A stretch of DNA of 64,000 nucleotides from Paraburkholderia domus (GTDB lineage: Bacteria; Pseudomonadota; Gammaproteobacteria; Burkholderiales; Burkholderiaceae): contig NZ_CAJNAT010000005.1 of assembly GCF_905220705.1 (NCBI RefSeq), forward strand, positions 124,001 to 188,000, in the 5' to 3' direction. A program made the translations under genes and the position numbers. Positions within the stretch are counted from its first letter, which is position 1; every line of letters begins with the position of its first letter. Of the stretch, positions 42,871 to 51,636 are shown piece after piece. Under the pieces are notes generated by a model. That model was not told the DNA's origin. It worked only from the letters and a program-made list of their open reading frames with translations, and searched no databases.

Positions 42871-44387
42871 GCGAGCCGACGCCCTCCGAGCCGGTCGTCG
42901 AAGCGTTTGAGGTCACCAAACGCTTCGGTTCCACGGCTGCGCTGAAAGACGTCAGTATCCGCGTGATGCCCGGCGAGTCTCATGCGCTCGTCGGGCGCAA
43001 CGGTGCGGGCAAATCGACGCTGGTGTCGATCCTCACCGGCCTGCGCAAGCCCGATGCCGGCGAGGTGCGTTTTAGCGGCGCGGCCGCGCCGTCGATCGCG
43101 GATCGCGATGCGTGGCGCGAGCGCGTTGCCTGCGTTTATCAGCATTCGACGATCATCCGTGATTTGAGCGTCGCGGAGAATCTGTTCATTAACCGGCAGC
43201 CGTCGCGCGGCGGTGTAATCGATTGGCGCGCCATGCGCCGTGATGCGCGCGAGTTGCTCGATCACTGGAAGATCGACGTGCGCGAAGATGCGCGCGCGGG
43301 CGATCTGAGCGTGGAATCGCGGCAACTGGTGGAGATCGCGCGGGCACTGTCGTACGGCGCGCGCTTCATCATCCTCGACGAACCGACCGCGCAGCTCGAC
43401 GGCGACGAGATCAAGCGCCTGTTCCGCCGCATCAGCGAGCTGCAGCGCGAAGGCGTGACCTTCCTGTTCATCTCGCATCATCTGCAAGAGGTCTATGAGA
43501 TCTGCCAGGCCGTGACGGTGCTGCGCGACGCACGGCATATCGTCAGTGCGCCGGTTTCCGCGTTGCCGCGCGAGCAATTGATTGAGGCGATGACCGGTGA
43601 ACGCGGTGGCCTTGCCGTCGCCGATGCAGCGACGCGTGATGCATTGCCTGCCGACACCGCCATCGCGCTGGAAGTCAAAGACCTGGCCGGTTCGGATTAC
43701 GAAGGCGTGTCGTTCACAGTGAAGCGCGGCGAAGTGGTCGGGCTGACCGGCGCAACGAGCAGCGGCCGTACGAGTGTAGCCGAAGCGATTGCGGGTCTCC
43801 GCGCAGCCAAGCACGGTTCGATCAGCGTCGACGGAACAACGCTGCCGCCGGGCGATGTTCCCGCCGCATTGGCGCACGGCATCGGCTGCGTGCCGAAGGA
43901 TCGACATCATGAAGGCCTGGTGCTGACGCAATCCGTTGCCGAAAACGCCTCGATGACGATCGCGCGTCTGCTCGGCAAATTCGGCATCGCGCCACCGGCG
44001 AAGAAAAATGCCTTCGGTCAGAAGATGATCGACGCGCTCGGCATCGTCGCGCAAGGCCCCGAGCATGTCGTGTCAGGGCTATCGGGCGGCAACCAGCAGA
44101 AGGTCGTGATGGCGCGCGCGCTCGCGACCGATCCCAACGTGCTCGTATTGATCGACCCCACGGCAGGCGTCGATGTGAAATCGAAAGAAGCGTTGCTGTC
44201 AGTCGTGGATCGTGTGCGCGAAGACGGTAAAGCCGTGCTGGTCGTGTCGGGCGAACTCGACGACCTGCGCACCTGTGACCGCGTGCTGGTCATGTTCCGT
44301 GGCCGTGTCGCGGCCGAATTTCCCGCGGGTTGGCTGGATCACGACCTGATCGCATCCGTTGAAGGAGTCAGTCTCCATGAAGAATAG
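42867..44387 (+). CDS. Sugar ABC transporter ATPase (RbsA/MglA type, duplicated)
   Basis: 506 residues with two ABC halves. The first has Walker A GRNGAGKST, a diverged signature LSVESRQ and Walker B FIILDEPTAQLD. The second has a degenerate Walker A (GATSSGRTS), a canonical signature LSGGNQQKVVMARAL and VLIDPTAGVD. This asymmetry is normal for RbsA/MglA. The ATG overlaps the preceding stop and the last 11 bases overlap the permease start, so all three are coupled. Confidence 0.92.
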   Translation: MSEPTPSEPVVEAFEVTKRFGSTAALKDVSIRVMPGESHALVGRNGAGKSTLVSILTGLRKPDAGEVRFSGAAAPSIADRDAWRERVACVYQHSTIIRDLSVAENLFINRQPSRGGVIDWRAMRRDARELLDHWKIDVREDARAGDLSVESRQLVEIARALSYGARFIILDEPTAQLDGDEIKRLFRRISELQREGVTFLFISHHLQEVYEICQAVTVLRDARHIVSAPVSALPREQLIEAMTGERGGLAVADAATRDALPADTAIALEVKDLAGSDYEGVSFTVKRGEVVGLTGATSSGRTSVAEAIAGLRAAKHGSISVDGTTLPPGDVPAALAHGIGCVPKDRHHEGLVLTQSVAENASMTIARLLGKFGIAPPAKKNAFGQKMIDALGIVAQGPEHVVSGLSGGNQQKVVMARALATDPNVLVLIDPTAGVDVKSKEALLSVVDRVREDGKAVLVVSGELDDLRTCDRVLVMFRGRVAAEFPAGWLDHDLIASVEGVSLHEE

Positions 44388-45432
44388 TGTGCCCAGCCCT
44401 GCATTTGGCACCGCGCAAGGTCAAGCGCAGCCGCAGCCCGTCGCACAGACGACGCGCGGCAAGCGCGCTCGCAGCGAATTCGCCCGGTTGCGCGAACTGG
44501 CCTTGCTGCCCGCGCTCGCGTTGTTGCTCGTGATCGGCGCCTTTGTCAGCCCAAGCTTTCTGACGAAGGCGAATCTGATCAGCGTGTTGGGTGCGTCCGC
44601 GGCATTGGCATTGGTCGTGCTCGCCGAATCGCTGATCGTGCTGACCGGCAAGTTCGATCTGTCGCTCGAATCGACGGTGGGCATTGCGCCCGCTGTCGGC
44701 GCGATGCTGGTGATGCCTGCGGCGTCCGCGGGATTCGGGATGCAGTGGCCGGCGGCAGTGGGCTTGCTTGCGATCGTGGTGGTCGGCGCGGTGATCGGCT
44801 TCGTCAATGGTTTCCTGGTAGTGCGTCTGCGGCTGAACGCATTCATCGTCACGCTGGCCATGCTGATCGTGTTGCGCGGCATGCTGGTCGGCGCAACTAA
44901 AGGCGGCACGCTGTTCGATATGCCGCCGTCGTTCTTCTCGCTCGCCACCACCATTGTGTTCGGCTTGCCGTTGTCCGTGTGGCTTGCGGCTGTAGCGTTT
45001 GCCATCGCTGCATTCGTGCTGCGTTATCACCGCCTGGGTCGCGCGTTATACGCGATCGGCGGCAATCCGGAAGCCGCGCGCGCGGCGGGGATTCGCGTCG
45101 AACGTATTACGTGGGGCGTGTTCGTGCTCGGCAGCATGCTGGCCTCGGTGGGCGGTTTGATCGTGACCGGCTACGTCGGTGCGATCAACGCGAACCAGGG
45201 CAACGGCATGATTTTCACGGTATTCGCAGCGGCGGTGATCGGCGGCATTTCGCTCGACGGCGGCAAGGGCACGATGCTCGGCGCTCTTTCTGGCGTGCTG
45301 CTGCTCGGCGTCGTGCAGAACCTGCTGACGCTTGCCCAGGTGCCGTCGTTCTGGATTCAGGCGATCTATGGCGCGATCATCCTCGGCTCGCTGATGGTGG
45401 CACGGCTCGCCAGCGGCGAAGGCCAGAACTGA
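44377..45432 (+). CDS. Sugar ABC transporter permease (RbsC type)
   Basis: 351 residues; ATG 44377 with GAAGGAG about 9 nt upstream, overlapping the ATPase end. A polar N-tail precedes 8-10 transmembrane segments. RbsC signatures are the VLAESLIVLTGKFDLSLES loop and RAAGIRVERITWGVFVLGS coupling segment. Forms the membrane channel, probably as a homodimer. Confidence 0.9.
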   Translation: MKNSVPSPAFGTAQGQAQPQPVAQTTRGKRARSEFARLRELALLPALALLLVIGAFVSPSFLTKANLISVLGASAALALVVLAESLIVLTGKFDLSLESTVGIAPAVGAMLVMPAASAGFGMQWPAAVGLLAIVVVGAVIGFVNGFLVVRLRLNAFIVTLAMLIVLRGMLVGATKGGTLFDMPPSFFSLATTIVFGLPLSVWLAAVAFAIAAFVLRYHRLGRALYAIGGNPEAARAAGIRVERITWGVFVLGSMLASVGGLIVTGYVGAINANQGNGMIFTVFAAAVIGGISLDGGKGTMLGALSGVLLLGVVQNLLTLAQVPSFWIQAIYGAIILGSLMVARLASGEGQN

Positions 45433-45457
45433 TGCGCACGCATCACGGAGAACTCAC

Positions 45458-45802
45458 TTGACCAGCCTCCCGTTGCAAACGCCCCAAGCATCGCAAACCG
45501 ATCCACGCCTGATCCTGCTTAGCCCCGCGGATAACTGCCTGATCGCGGCGGCGCGTCTCGATGCAGGCACGCAGGTCGAGATCGAAGGCGAGCGCGTGAC
45601 GCTCACCAAAACCATCGACCTCGGCCACAAGGTGGCGCGCCACGAACTCGCGAAAGACGACAAGGTGCTGCGTTACGGCGCGGTGATCGGTCACGTGACC
45701 GAAGCAGTGGCACGCGGCGCGCATCTGCATACGCACAACCTCGAAAGCGATTATCTGCCCACGTATACGCATGACGCGGGACACGAGTTCGTCCATCACT
45801 GA
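45458..45802 (+). CDS. Small subunit of a UxaA-family sugar-acid dehydratase (SAF domain)
   Basis: 114 residues with a TTG start at 45458, chosen because GGAG lies 7 nt before it. The SAF domain shows the altronate-dehydratase N-terminal motifs DLGHKVARHELAKDD, RYGAVIGHVTEAVARGAHLHTHNL. In E. coli UxaA these residues are the N-terminal part of one chain; here they are a separate gene placed before the large part. With the neighbour it probably dehydrates L-fuconate (or a similar aldonate) to the 2-keto-3-deoxy acid. Confidence 0.85.
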   Translation: MTSLPLQTPQASQTDPRLILLSPADNCLIAAARLDAGTQVEIEGERVTLTKTIDLGHKVARHELAKDDKVLRYGAVIGHVTEAVARGAHLHTHNLESDYLPTYTHDAGHEFVHH

Positions 45803-45844
45803 TTCGAGCACAATGACGTGGCCTCGCGCCGCGCTGGAATGATC

Positions 45845-47158
45845 ATGACTGACTCTTTCGAAGCATCCGCCGCCGCGCAGCAGCCCATGCTGCAAGGCTA
45901 TCTGCGCAGCGATGGCCGCAAGGGCATCCGAAATGTAGTCGCGGTGGCGTATCTGGTCGAGTGCGCGCATCACGTCGCGCGCGAGATCGTCACGCAGTTT
46001 CGCGAACCGCTCGATGCGTTCGACGATCCTTCAGCCGAGCGCGAGCCGCCGGTGCATCTGATCGGGTTTCCCGGTTGCTATCCGAATGGGTATGCCGAAA
46101 AAATGCTCGAGCGTCTCACCACACATCCAAATGTAGGTGCGGTGCTGTTCGTGTCGCTCGGGTGCGAGAGCATGAACAAGCACTACCTCGTCGACGTCGT
46201 GCGTGCGAGCGGCCGGCCCGTCGAAGTCCTGACGATCCAGGAAAAGGGCGGCACGCGCAGCACGATTCAATACGGCGTCGACTGGATTCGCGACGCACGC
46301 AAGCAACTTGCCGCGCAACAAAAAGTGCCGATGGCGCTAAGCGAACTGGTGATCGGCACGATTTGCGGCGGCTCGGACGGCACCAGCGGCATCACCGCGA
46401 ACCCGGCCGTGGGCCGTGCGTTCGATCATCTGATCGACGCGGGCGCAACGTGCATCTTCGAAGAAACCGGTGAGCTGGTGGGCTGCGAGTTCCATATGAA
46501 AACGCGCGCCGCAAGGCCGGAACTCGGGGATGAGATTATTGCGTGTGTCGCGAAGGCGGCGCGTTATTACTCGATCCTTGGGCATGGCAGTTTTGCCGTC
46601 GGCAATGCGGACGGTGGCCTCACCACGCAGGAAGAGAAATCTTTAGGCGCGTACGCAAAAAGTGGCGCGTCGCCGATTGTCGGCATCGTCAAGCCTGGGG
46701 ATATACCGCCGACGGGCGGCCTCTATCTGCTCGATGTGGTGCCGGATGGCGAGCCGCGCTTCGGCTTTCCGAACATCAGCGACAACGCGGAGATCGGCGA
46801 ACTGATCGCATGCGGCGCGCATGTGATTCTGTTCACGACCGGACGCGGATCGGTGGTCGGCTCGGCGATTTCGCCGGTCATCAAGGTGTGCGCGAATCCC
46901 GCCACGTATCGCAATCTCGCTGGCGATATGGATGTCGATGCAGGCCGCATTCTCGAAGGTCGCGGCACGCTCGACGAAGTCGGCCGCGAGGTGTTCGAGC
47001 AAACGGTGGCGGTGTCGCGCGGCGCCGCGTCGAAATCGGAAATGCTCGGGCATCAGGAATTCATCCTGACGTACAAGACTTTCGATCCGGTGGGCCCGGC
47101 TTGTTTGCCGTCGAGCGCTGCACGGCCGCATCGGGTTGTTGCGATCGAGCCGCACTGA
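45845..47158 (+). CDS. Large subunit of a UxaA-family sugar-acid dehydratase
   Basis: About 437 residues; ATG 45845 is preferred, GTG 45818 and ATG 45839 are alternatives. UxaA C-terminal domain: GYLRSDGRKGIRNVVAVAYLVEC, GFPGCYPN, LGCESMNKHYL, TICGGSDGTSGITANPAVG, EETGELVGCE. The conserved Cys residues fit the iron-sulfur centre known in this family. It follows the SAF-domain gene and precedes the dehydrogenase. It takes the place that the enolase-type L-fuconate dehydratase has in the fucose pathways described for Xanthomonas and Burkholderia multivorans. Confidence 0.85.
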   Translation: MTDSFEASAAAQQPMLQGYLRSDGRKGIRNVVAVAYLVECAHHVAREIVTQFREPLDAFDDPSAEREPPVHLIGFPGCYPNGYAEKMLERLTTHPNVGAVLFVSLGCESMNKHYLVDVVRASGRPVEVLTIQEKGGTRSTIQYGVDWIRDARKQLAAQQKVPMALSELVIGTICGGSDGTSGITANPAVGRAFDHLIDAGATCIFEETGELVGCEFHMKTRAARPELGDEIIACVAKAARYYSILGHGSFAVGNADGGLTTQEEKSLGAYAKSGASPIVGIVKPGDIPPTGGLYLLDVVPDGEPRFGFPNISDNAEIGELIACGAHVILFTTGRGSVVGSAISPVIKVCANPATYRNLAGDMDVDAGRILEGRGTLDEVGREVFEQTVAVSRGAASKSEMLGHQEFILTYKTFDPVGPACLPSSAARPHRVVAIEPH

Positions 47159-47216
47159 GCGGCGGGCAAACATCGTCAGCACGTGCTAAAACACTACCAA
47201 AGAGGAGACGCGGTCC

Positions 47217-48257
47217 ATGACGGCAAAGGTCGGTTCGAAGATCGAACAGCGGCGCGGCATCGGCCGCCGCGCATTACAGGTAACCGGATTAGGGCTCGGT
47301 ACGGCACCGTTGGGCGGCCTGTACCGCGATCTGTCCGATGAAGACGCACACGCGACCATCGCCGCAGCGTGGGATGCCGGCGTGCGTTACTTCGACACCG
47401 CGCCACATTATGGGAACACGAAGGCCGAGCATCGTCTGGGCGATGCCTTGCGCCGCTATCCGCGCAGCGAGTATGTGTTGTCCACCAAAGTCGGCCGCCG
47501 CTTCGTGCCGCGCACCACGCCTCGCGATCCAAACGATGGTTGGCAAAATCCGCTGCCGTTCGAAGCGATCTACGACTATACGCATGACGGCATTCTGCGT
47601 TCGTTCGAAGACAGCCAGCAGCGCCTTGGCATCGTCGATATCGACATTCTGCTCGTGCACGATATCGGCCGCATCACGCATGGCGACAACAACCCCCATT
47701 ACTGGCGGCAGTTGACTGAAGGCGGCGGCTTTCGTGCGCTCGATGATTTGCGGTCCTCCGGTGCGGTTAAAGCGGTTGGGCTCGGCGTCAATGAAAGCGC
47801 GGTCATACTCGACGCGATGGCTGAATTCGATATCGATTGCGCGTTGCTTGCGGGCCGTTATACGCTGCTCGAACAGACTACCCTCGACGACCTTTTGCCG
47901 GCATGCGAAAAACGCGGCGTCAGCATCCTGTTAGGCGGCGCGTTCAACTCGGGCATTCTGGCGCGCGGCGTCGGCGGCGATCTGAAATTCAATTATGGCG
48001 AGGCGCCGCCCGAAGTCATCGAGCGCGTCGCGCGGCTCGAAGCGGTATGTCGGGTGCATGGCGTGCCGCTTGCTGCCGCGGCCTTGCAGTTTCCGTATGC
48101 GCATCCGGCGGTCGCGAGCGTGTTGACCGGCGCGCGTAGTGCCGACGAATTGCGTGAAAACGCCGCGTCGTTCGAGCTGCCGATCCCCGCGGACCTGTGG
48201 TCCGCGTTACGTGACAAGGGCTTGCTCGACAGCCGCGCGCCCGCGCCAGAGGATTGA
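47217..48257 (+). CDS. Aldo/keto reductase, predicted L-fucose (aldose) 1-dehydrogenase
   Basis: 346 residues, AGGAG before the ATG. AKR tetrad D60, Y65, K91, H148 (YFDTAPHYGN, LSTKVGRRF, ILLVHDIG). Sequence style is that of bacterial D-threo-aldose / L-fucose dehydrogenases and pyridoxal 4-dehydrogenase-like AKRs. It would oxidise the sugar to the lactone for the next gene's lactonase. The enzyme in B. multivorans is an SDR, so this would be a different solution for step one; that comparison is from memory. Confidence 0.8.
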   Translation: MTAKVGSKIEQRRGIGRRALQVTGLGLGTAPLGGLYRDLSDEDAHATIAAAWDAGVRYFDTAPHYGNTKAEHRLGDALRRYPRSEYVLSTKVGRRFVPRTTPRDPNDGWQNPLPFEAIYDYTHDGILRSFEDSQQRLGIVDIDILLVHDIGRITHGDNNPHYWRQLTEGGGFRALDDLRSSGAVKAVGLGVNESAVILDAMAEFDIDCALLAGRYTLLEQTTLDDLLPACEKRGVSILLGGAFNSGILARGVGGDLKFNYGEAPPEVIERVARLEAVCRVHGVPLAAAALQFPYAHPAVASVLTGARSADELRENAASFELPIPADLWSALRDKGLLDSRAPAPED

Positions 48258-48264
48258 TTTGACG

Positions 48265-49095
48265 ATGCCTATCGACGCCCACCAGCACTATTGGGACCCC
48301 GCTCGCGGCGACTACGAGTGGCTTACGCCGGAACTGAAAATCCTGTACCGGCCGTTCGGTCCCGCCGATCTCAAGCCGTTGCGCGAAAGGGCGGGCATCG
48401 AGCGGACCGTGGTGGTGCAAGCGGCGCCGACTATCGACGAAACACGTTACTTGCTGGGCATCGCGCGCAATGAGCCCTCGATCGCGGGGGTGGTGGGCTG
48501 GGTGCCGTTGCTGCTGCCGAATGCGCCGGCTGTGATCGAAGCGCTGGCGCATGAGCCGAAGTTCAAAGGCGTGCGGCCGATGCTGCAGGATCTACCCGAC
48601 GATACGTGGATCGCGAACCCGGATCTCGCGCCCGCGATTGAAGCGCTGATCGCGCACGACCTCGCGTTCGACGCGTTGATTTACGCGCGGCACGTCGAGC
48701 CTTTCGAAACGTTCGCGGCGCGTTTTCCCGCATTGCGCATTGTCGTCGATCACGGTGCCAAGCCGCCGATCCGTTACGGCCGAGCGGCTTGGCCAGCTTG
48801 GGCCGAGGCGATCACCCGGCTCGCAAAATTTCCGCACGTGCACTGCAAGCTGTCGGGCCTCGTCACCGAAGCGTCGCCTGGCTGGACCGAGGAAACGCTT
48901 CATCCGTATGTCGACCATCTGCTGAAGTCGTTCGGTCCCGCGCGTTTGATGTGGGGCAGCGACTGGCCGGTGCTCGATCTGAACGGCGACTATCTGCTGT
49001 GGCACTCGGTGGCGAACACCTTGCTCGCATCCTTGAGCGACGCCGAGCGCGAGGCGGTTTTCGGCGGCAACGCCGCTGCGTTTTATCGACTTTGA
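48265..49095 (+). CDS. Amidohydrolase-2 family lactonase, predicted L-fuconolactonase
   Basis: 276 residues. Metal-binding start DAHQHYWD, later IVVDHGAKP, KLSGLVTEA and MWGSDWPV. This set marks the aldonolactonase subgroup of the amidohydrolase superfamily (L-fuconolactonase, L-rhamnonolactonase). It hydrolyses the lactone produced by the AKR to the aldonate used by the UxaA-type dehydratase. TTG at 48259 is an alternative start; AGAGGA stands upstream. Seven base pairs separate it from the AKR gene. Confidence 0.85.
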   Translation: MPIDAHQHYWDPARGDYEWLTPELKILYRPFGPADLKPLRERAGIERTVVVQAAPTIDETRYLLGIARNEPSIAGVVGWVPLLLPNAPAVIEALAHEPKFKGVRPMLQDLPDDTWIANPDLAPAIEALIAHDLAFDALIYARHVEPFETFAARFPALRIVVDHGAKPPIRYGRAAWPAWAEAITRLAKFPHVHCKLSGLVTEASPGWTEETLHPYVDHLLKSFGPARLMWGSDWPVLDLNGDYLLWHSVANTLLASLSDAEREAVFGGNAAAFYRL

Positions 49096-49150
49096 TGTGA
49101 CGAGCACGCGTTACGAGCACAAGAGAAAGCCCAATCAACTGGAGTCGTAG

Positions 49151-49894
49151 ATGACACAAAGACTGGCCGGCAAGACGGCACTGATCACCGCGGCAGGACA
49201 AGGCATCGGCCTCGCCACCGCGGAACTGTTCGCGCGCGAAGGCGCGCGCGTGATCGCCACAGATATCCGCATCGACGGGCTCGCCGGCAAGCCGGTCGAC
49301 GCGCGCAAGCTCGACGTGCGCGACGGTGCAGCGATCAAGGCGCTGGCCGTAGAACTCGGCGCGATCGACGTGCTGTTCAATTGCGCGGGCTTCGTGCATG
49401 CCGGCTCGATTCTCGAATGCAGCGAAGAAGATTGGGACTTTGCCTTCGATCTGAACGCGAAGGCGATGTACCGCATGATCCGCGCGTTTTTGCCCGCGAT
49501 GCTGGAGAAGGGTGGCGGGTCGATCATCAATATGTCGTCGGCGGCGTCGAGCGTGAAGGGCGTGCCGAACCGCTTTGCGTATAGCGCGTCGAAAGCCGCG
49601 GTAATCGGGCTGACCAAGTCCGTTGCTGCAGATTTCATTACGCGTGGTGTACGCTGTAATGCGATTTGCCCGGGCACGGTGGCTTCGCCGTCGCTCGAAC
49701 AGCGGATCGTCGAGCAGGCCAAGGCACAAGGCGCGACGCTCGAGGCCGTGCAGGCGGCCTTCGTCGCGCGTCAGCCGATGGGCCGCATTGGCAAACCGGA
49801 AGAGATCGCTGCGTTGGCGCTGTATCTCGCGTCTGACGAATCGTCGTTTACCACCGGTCATGCGCATGTGATCGACGGCGGCTGGTCGAACTGA
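49151..49894 (+). CDS. SDR dehydrogenase, predicted 2-keto-3-deoxy-L-fuconate dehydrogenase
   Basis: 247 residues. Classical SDR: TAAGQGIG at 13-20, Asp38 at the end of beta-2 (NAD preference), NCAG at 77-80, active-site Ser129/130 and Y144-x3-K148 (FAYSASKAA), C-terminal GHAHVIDGGWS. The DHRS6-like subgroup acts on 2-keto-3-deoxy-L-fuconate. The product, a 2,4-diketo-3-deoxy acid, suits the FAH-family enzyme encoded next. Confidence 0.87.
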   Translation: MTQRLAGKTALITAAGQGIGLATAELFAREGARVIATDIRIDGLAGKPVDARKLDVRDGAAIKALAVELGAIDVLFNCAGFVHAGSILECSEEDWDFAFDLNAKAMYRMIRAFLPAMLEKGGGSIINMSSAASSVKGVPNRFAYSASKAAVIGLTKSVAADFITRGVRCNAICPGTVASPSLEQRIVEQAKAQGATLEAVQAAFVARQPMGRIGKPEEIAALALYLASDESSFTTGHAHVIDGGWSN

Positions 49895-49950
49895 CAGACC
49901 CCGAAAGCTACTGATACACGAACCGAATACCTCTGAAAGGAAGTGCAAGG

Positions 49951-50799
49951 ATGAAACTGCTTCGTTATGGGCCGAAAGGCCAGGAAAAGCCGGGCTTGCT
50001 CGATGCGCAAGGCAAGATTCGCGATTTGTCGAAGGTGGTTGGCGATATCGACGGCGCTGCGCTGACCGACGAAGGCCTCGCCAAACTGCGCGCGCTCGAT
50101 CCGGCTTCGCTGCCGGTCGTGGAAGGCAATCCGCGCATGGGACCGTGCGTCGGCAAGATTGGTAAGTTCATCTGCATCGGGCTGAATTACGCAGACCACG
50201 CCGCCGAATCGAATCTGCCGGTGCCGTCGGAACCGGTGATTTTCAACAAGTGGACGAGCGCGATCTGTGGCCCGAACGACGACGTCGAAATTCCGCGTGG
50301 TTCGAAAAAGACCGACTGGGAAGTCGAACTCGGCGTAGTGATCGGCAAGCCCGCGAAATATATCGACGAAGCCAACGCGCTCGACTACGTCGCCGGTTAC
50401 TGCGTGATCAACGACGTGTCGGAGCGTGAATGGCAGATCGAACGCGGCGGCACGTGGGACAAGGGTAAGGGTTTCGATACGTTCGGCCCGATTGGCCCGT
50501 GGGTCGTGACGCGCGATGAAGTCGCCGATCCGCAGAACCTGAGCCTGTGGCTCGAAGTAGACGGCCACCGCTATCAGAACGGCAGCACGAAGACGATGGT
50601 CTTCGGCGTCGCGAAGCTGGTGTCGTATGTCTCGCAGTGCATGAGCCTGCAACCGGGCGACGTGATTTCGACTGGCACGCCGCCGGGCGTCGGTATGGGT
50701 GTGAAGCCGAATCCGGTGTTCCTGAAGCCGGGCCAGACGATACGTCTTGGTATTGAAGGTCTCGGCGAGCAGACGCAGAAGACTTACGCGGCGGAATAA
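49951..50799 (+). CDS. FAH-family hydrolase, predicted 2,4-diketo-3-deoxy-L-fuconate hydrolase
   Basis: 282 residues. Fumarylacetoacetase-type C-terminal fold: FICIGLNYADHAAESN, VIFNKWTSAICGP, metal ligands in DWEVELGVVIG, VINDVSEREWQ, GDVISTGTPPGVG. It cleaves the diketo acid, giving pyruvate and L-lactate from fucose. Often misnamed ureidoglycolate lyase. Last gene of the operon, with a terminator 45 bp on. Confidence 0.88.
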   Translation: MKLLRYGPKGQEKPGLLDAQGKIRDLSKVVGDIDGAALTDEGLAKLRALDPASLPVVEGNPRMGPCVGKIGKFICIGLNYADHAAESNLPVPSEPVIFNKWTSAICGPNDDVEIPRGSKKTDWEVELGVVIGKPAKYIDEANALDYVAGYCVINDVSEREWQIERGGTWDKGKGFDTFGPIGPWVVTRDEVADPQNLSLWLEVDGHRYQNGSTKTMVFGVAKLVSYVSQCMSLQPGDVISTGTPPGVGMGVKPNPVFLKPGQTIRLGIEGLGEQTQKTYAAE

Positions 50800-50840
50800 G
50801 CGGTGCAGTAGGCCGCACAACCAGCGCCGTTCAGGATGAA

Positions 50841-50875
50841 AAGCCGCGACTGCTCGCCAGCAGTCGCGGTTTTTT
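50841..50875 (+). terminator. Terminator of the sugar operon
   Basis: CCGCGACTGCT (50844-50854) pairs exactly with AGCAGTCGCGG (50859-50869) around CGCC, followed by six T. Confidence 0.92.
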
Positions 50876-50933
50876 CATGCGCGCCGGTGTTAGCCGTTCG
50901 TTCGCCTCGCCCATCAAGAGTGCACAGTTCCGC

Positions 50934-51368
50934 TTACCCCGCCGGTTCGTGCTCGCCGTTGTCGCTGATTCGATTGATCGTGCCTTGTGCAACAGCGACG
51001 AGCTTCTCGCGGCCGCCGTCCATCACATACACATTGCACTGGCAGGTTGCCTGAAGCCGGCCCGCGTAGACGACCTTCGCCCGCGCGATCAGCGTGCCGT
51101 TCACTACCGGCCGCAGATAGTTGATCTTGTACTCGCCGGTCACGACCTTCGGCCCGAGCGACAGCGCGCCGGCGAACGTCAGCGCATTGTCGGCGAGATA
51201 GCTGATGACGCCGCCGTGCACGAAGCCATGCTGTTGCCGCAGTTCATCTCGGATCGGCAGGCATAGCGTCAGTTCGTCGGTACCCGTATGCATCAGCTCG
51301 GCGCCTAGCAACATGCTGAACGGCTGGGCATGCAGTGCACCGCGCGCCCGGTCGAGGATGTCGGTCAT
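50934..51368 (-). CDS. PaaI-type hotdog thioesterase
   Basis: 144 residues, ATG 51368 with AAGGAT upstream. Hotdog fold with HGGVISYLADNALTFAG helix, where the HGG and Asp are the usual catalytic residues of the PaaI/DUF4442 group. Hydrolyses acyl-CoA thioesters; the substrate cannot be told. It stands alone, convergent with the sugar operon. Confidence 0.85.
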   Translation of the reverse strand: MTDILDRARGALHAQPFSMLLGAELMHTGTDELTLCLPIRDELRQQHGFVHGGVISYLADNALTFAGALSLGPKVVTGEYKINYLRPVVNGTLIARAKVVYAGRLQATCQCNVYVMDGGREKLVAVAQGTINRISDNGEHEPAG

Positions 51369-51636
51369 TGTGGATCCTTCGGGCGTGGCCCGCAGTGGCG
51401 TCTGCACCCGCGTGCGTTGTGCAGTCCCTACCCACTCTAGGAAGCGCCGATGCACCGCGTCAAGGTGAATCCGAAATATCTGCGCGGCATTGTTGCGCAA
51501 AATGATGGGGATTGCGGAGTTGGCCGATGAAAAGGGGTTGTAAGACGATTTTTGACGACATTGATCTCAAGCAAAGTTCGGCGTTGCCGTTAACCCTGAC
51601 GTACCTTCCGTCATTCTTTGCATTCAGGTGTTCACG

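Noticed and set aside
42798..44066. Minus-strand open frame of 422 codons
   Set aside because: Shadow of the RbsA-type ATPase.
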